From the NCBI RefSeq assembly GCF_001514125.1, contig NZ_KQ948559.1, forward strand, positions 1 to 46,095: a DNA stretch of 46,095 bases, given 5' to 3'. This document shows, one piece after another, positions 43,953 through 46,095 of the stretch. The position numbers were made by a program, and so were the translations under genes. How positions within the stretch are numbered: position 1 is the first letter of the stretch; each line of letters starts with the position of its first letter. The DNA is from Streptomyces longwoodensis (GTDB taxonomy: Bacteria; Actinomycetota; Actinomycetes; Streptomycetales; Streptomycetaceae). The notes below the pieces were generated by a model. The model was not told the origin of the DNA. It saw only the letters and a list, made by a program, of their open reading frames with translations, and did no database searches.

Positions 43953-45051
43953 GCCAGGTGAAGGCGGGCACCACCTGCGGCCGCCACAGCGCCATGGTGT
44001 GGCCGCCCGCGCTCCGCGGGAGGAACACCACGTGCACGCTGGTCGGCGCCTTGGCCTCCTTCAGCAGCGCCACGCCGGCCTCGTAGCCGTCGCCCGGCTG
44101 GCCGGAGACGTACAGGGCGACCGGGGGCGGGGTGGCGGCCCGGCGCAGCAGCACGTACGGGTTGTTCTGCGCGCGCAGGGCGCGGCTCTGCGCGGCCAGG
44201 GAGGTGCGCTCGGCGATCGGGTCGTTGTAGCCGGACAGGCTGACCGCGGCCCGGTAGCGGTCGGGGTGCGCGACGGCCAGCTTGGCGGCGCAGTGGGCGC
44301 CGGCCGAGTAGCCCGCCACCGCCCAGCCCTGGGGCGCGGACTGGACCCGGAAGTTGTCCACGACCATCCGCGGCACGTCCAGGCTGAGCCAGGAGTCGGC
44401 GTTGACCGTGCCCGGGATGTTGGCGCAGCCGGTGTCCACGCCGGGCAGCAGGGTGGTGCGCGGGGCGACCAGGATGAACGGGGCGACCCTGCCCTCGCGC
44501 ATCAGCGGCGCCAGCTGCTCGTGCACCTTCAGGGTGCCGAACCAGGACTTCGCGGAGCCCGGGTAGCCGGGCAGGAGCTCCACCACCGGGAAGCGGTGCG
44601 TGCGGTAGGCGGGCTGGTCGTACTGCGGGGGCAGCCAGACGTAGACCTCGGCGTTCACCCCGGAGACCCGCCCGTCGAGCTGGGTGACCCGCACCCCGCC
44701 GGCCGCGTGCATGCCGGGCCCCTGCGCGGGCGAGAACTCCTGCCGGACCCGGGGCAGCCTGCTGAGCTCGACGCCGCCGGTGCCGTCCGGGCCCAGGTCG
44801 GCGGCCTGCCGCACGTGGCTGCCGGTGCCGAGCAGGTCGTCCCAGGTGTCGTACAGGTTGTTGGCGTTGTTGACCAGCACGAAGACCAGGGCGACCGCGG
44901 TGCCCTGGGCGAACAGCAGCATCAGCACCCGGGCCGCGGCGCGCAGCACCTTCGGGCCGCGCAGCCGGGACCACAGGCCCAGCGGCAGGGCGACCGCGAC
45001 GACGGACAGCACGATCAGGGTGGTGAGGAACGGAGTCCCGGTGAGGCTCAT
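43813..45051 (-). CDS. Membrane-anchored esterase (alpha/beta hydrolase, antigen 85/esterase D-like)
   Basis: A 412-residue protein. Two N-terminal membrane segments (about 9-29 and 41-60) hold it to the membrane with the hydrolase domain (about 115-375) probably outside. The domain has a putative-esterase fold: VYVWLPPQYD, VVELLPGYPGSAKSW, nucleophile Ser in VAGYSAGAHC, a likely acid in VSGQPGDGYEAG and the His in SAGGHTMALW. That fold is shared by S-formylglutathione hydrolases, Ag85 mycolyltransferases and many lipid esterases; substrate unknown. The C-terminal tail is Ala/Arg-rich, disordered, and antisense to the end of the TRIC gene. The ATG at 45051 is divergent from the thioesterase gene. 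Confidence 0.88.
   Translation of the reverse strand: MSLTGTPFLTTLIVLSVVAVALPLGLWSRLRGPKVLRAAARVLMLLFAQGTAVALVFVLVNNANNLYDTWDDLLGTGSHVRQAADLGPDGTGGVELSRLPRVRQEFSPAQGPGMHAAGGVRVTQLDGRVSGVNAEVYVWLPPQYDQPAYRTHRFPVVELLPGYPGSAKSWFGTLKVHEQLAPLMREGRVAPFILVAPRTTLLPGVDTGCANIPGTVNADSWLSLDVPRMVVDNFRVQSAPQGWAVAGYSAGAHCAAKLAVAHPDRYRAAVSLSGYNDPIAERTSLAAQSRALRAQNNPYVLLRRAATPPPVALYVSGQPGDGYEAGVALLKEAKAPTSVHVVFLPRSAGGHTMALWRPQVVPAFTWLTAQLGQAHPGREPKGAAPHAPSNDGARHAALASGTASREGAARRR
43875..43894. terminator. Symmetric hairpin inside the convergent overlap
   Basis: GCACCGTC-GTTC-GACGGTGC, a perfect 8-bp stem with a tetraloop, lies within the 3' ends of both the TRIC and the esterase coding sequences. Its symmetry suits a two-way terminator. 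Confidence 0.5.
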
Positions 45052-45202
45052 GCCCTAAGAGAGGGCACGGAGCGTTCACGGGTTTACGGACGAGTACGGA
45101 CACTTACCGAGAAATTGCCGGACCTTCACCCAGTGGAGGGTGTCCCCGGCCTCCGCGCCCGTCGGCCCACGAGAAAAGCTACCGCTTAGTATTGTCCTGT
45201 TG

Positions 45203-45208
45203 TACGGT
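45203..45208 (+). promoter_or_regulatory. -10 box for a leaderless thioesterase mRNA
   Basis: TACGGT ends 6 nt before the ATG at 45215 and no ribosome site is visible, so the mRNA probably begins at the start codon. A -35 box is not clear. Nearby TAGTAT (45188-45193) is another possible -10. Confidence 0.45.
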
Positions 45209-45214
45209 TCATCC

Positions 45215-46066
45215 ATGTCAGAAGCAGTCACCGCTCCCGCCGCCGTCGGCGACAGCGAGTTCGACCGCGACACCGCGGTCACCGAGCGCGAACCCGGCCT
45301 CCACGACATCGACCTCTCGGACGGCTGGACCATCTTCGGCGCGGTCAACGGCGGCTACCTGCTCGCCGTCCTCGGCCGGGCCCTCGCGGACACCCTGCCG
45401 CACGGCGACCCCTTCACCCTCACCGCGCACTACCTCAGCGCCTCCCGGCCGGGCCCGGCCGTCGTGCGCACCGAGACCGTGCGCTCCGGCCGCACCCTCT
45501 CCACCGGCCAGGCGTCCCTCCTCCAGTACGACGAGGAGGGCCGGGAGGTCGAGCGGATCCGCGTCCTCGCCTCCTACGGCGACCTCGACGCCCTGCCCGA
45601 CGACGTCCGCACGTCGGCGAAGCCGCCCGCGATCCCACCGCCGAGCCAGTGCTTCGGCCCCGAGGACAGCCCGGTCCCGCAGGGCGACCAGCAGCCCATC
45701 GCCGACCGGCTGATGCTCAAGCTGGACCCGGCGACGGTCGGCTGGGCGCTCGGGCAGCCGTCCGGCAAGGGCGAGATGCGGGCCTGGTTCGGCCTGGCCG
45801 ACGGCCGCGACCACGACCCGTTCTCCCTGCTCCTCGCGGTGGACGCGCTGCCGCCCACCGCCTTCGACCTCGGCATCTCCGGCTGGGTGCCGACCGTCGA
45901 GCTCACCGTCCACGTCCGCGCCCGGCCGGCCCCCGGACCCGTGCGCGTGGCGATCACCACGCGCAACCTCGCGGGCGGCTTCCTGGAGGAGGACGCGGAG
46001 GTCTGGGACAGCCAGGACCGCCTGGTCGCCCAGTCCCGCCAGCTGGCCCGCGTCCTGCGCGGCTGA
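45215..46066 (+). CDS. Acyl-CoA thioesterase family protein (double hot-dog)
   Basis: A 283-residue TesB-like protein with two fused hot-dog domains, about 25-125 (GWTIFGAVNGGYLLAVLGRAL, FTLTAHYLSASRPGPAVVRTE) and about 165-280 (GEMRAWFGLADGRDHDPFSLLLAVDALPPTAF, PTVELTVHVRARPAPGPVRV). The family hydrolyses acyl-CoA thioesters; the mycobacterial/streptomycete branch is of unknown chain preference. The start ATG at 45215 is preceded by TACGGT-N6 and by no ribosome site, hence probably leaderless. It diverges from the esterase gene. The stop at 46066 is followed at once by an unusual G-run and a short direct repeat at the window end. Confidence 0.87.
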   Translation: MSEAVTAPAAVGDSEFDRDTAVTEREPGLHDIDLSDGWTIFGAVNGGYLLAVLGRALADTLPHGDPFTLTAHYLSASRPGPAVVRTETVRSGRTLSTGQASLLQYDEEGREVERIRVLASYGDLDALPDDVRTSAKPPAIPPPSQCFGPEDSPVPQGDQQPIADRLMLKLDPATVGWALGQPSGKGEMRAWFGLADGRDHDPFSLLLAVDALPPTAFDLGISGWVPTVELTVHVRARPAPGPVRVAITTRNLAGGFLEEDAEVWDSQDRLVAQSRQLARVLRG

Positions 46067-46095
46067 CCGGGGGGGGGGGGGGCTGACCGGGGGCC
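46062..46095 (+). repeat. G14 homopolymer flanked by direct repeats at the window end
   Basis: GCTGACCGGGGG occurs at 46062-46073 and again at 46082-46093, separated only by G residues; the G run is 14 long (46069-46082). The first copy includes the thioesterase stop. It could be a replication-slippage site or a sequencing/assembly artefact at a contig end. Confidence 0.6.

Overview
The window is chromosomal DNA of a Streptomyces or very close relative. GC content is very high with strong GC3 bias, GTG and TTG starts are common, and the gene families are typical of that genus (GlgE, GlgX, twin L,D-transpeptidases, M4 proteases, SseB pairs, HATPase anti-sigma-like proteins). From memory, the gene order resembles the S. 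coelicolor core-chromosome region around SCO5443 to SCO5482; this was not checked by search. No rRNA, tRNA, insertion sequence, prophage or CRISPR array was seen.

Layout. (1) 1-5420: the 5' part of glgE (alpha-glucan maltosyltransferase), a secreted subtilisin-type protease, and divergently glgP (glucan phosphorylase). (2) 5434-10026: a DUF1990 protein and two tandem paralogous secreted thermolysin-like (M4) zinc proteases, the second with a C-terminal P domain. (3) 10271-17564: a four-gene ABC exporter operon encoding two heterodimers with unequal ATP sites. (4) 17696-21837: a HATPase anti-sigma-like protein, an enoyl-CoA hydratase and two L,D-transpeptidase lipoproteins. (5) 21991-27351: glgX (debranching enzyme), a deacetylase-like lipoprotein coupled to a beta-propeller lipoprotein, a GNAT acetyltransferase and a small EF-hand protein. 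(6) 27554-33674: an F420/NADP-type reductase, a GH25 lysozyme-like protein, then the serine/glycine block gcvT-gcvH-glyA-sdaA on the minus strand, headed by a tandem glycine riboswitch. (7) 33858-36353: a P-loop ATPase and two SseB-family proteins. (8) 36683-43169: a five-gene peptide ABC importer operon (permease, binding lipoprotein, permease, ATPase, ATPase). (9) 43248-46066: a TRIC/UPF0126 membrane protein, a convergent overlapping membrane-anchored esterase, and a thioesterase.

How the genes work together. glgE, glgP and glgX belong to alpha-glucan synthesis and breakdown. gcvT, gcvH, glyA and sdaA carry serine/glycine/one-carbon flux under glycine sensing. The secreted proteases, L,D-transpeptidases, GH25 protein, exporters and peptide importer concern envelope remodelling and extracellular peptide turnover.

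I found no wholly new system. The most interesting signals are the second exporter pair, whose two partners have complementary losses of nucleotide-binding motifs; a deacetylase homologue with an altered metal/base motif translationally coupled to a propeller lipoprotein; an 11-bp-phased repeat array upstream of one L,D-transpeptidase; several strong hairpins inside operons; and a 140-bp convergent coding overlap that contains a hairpin.
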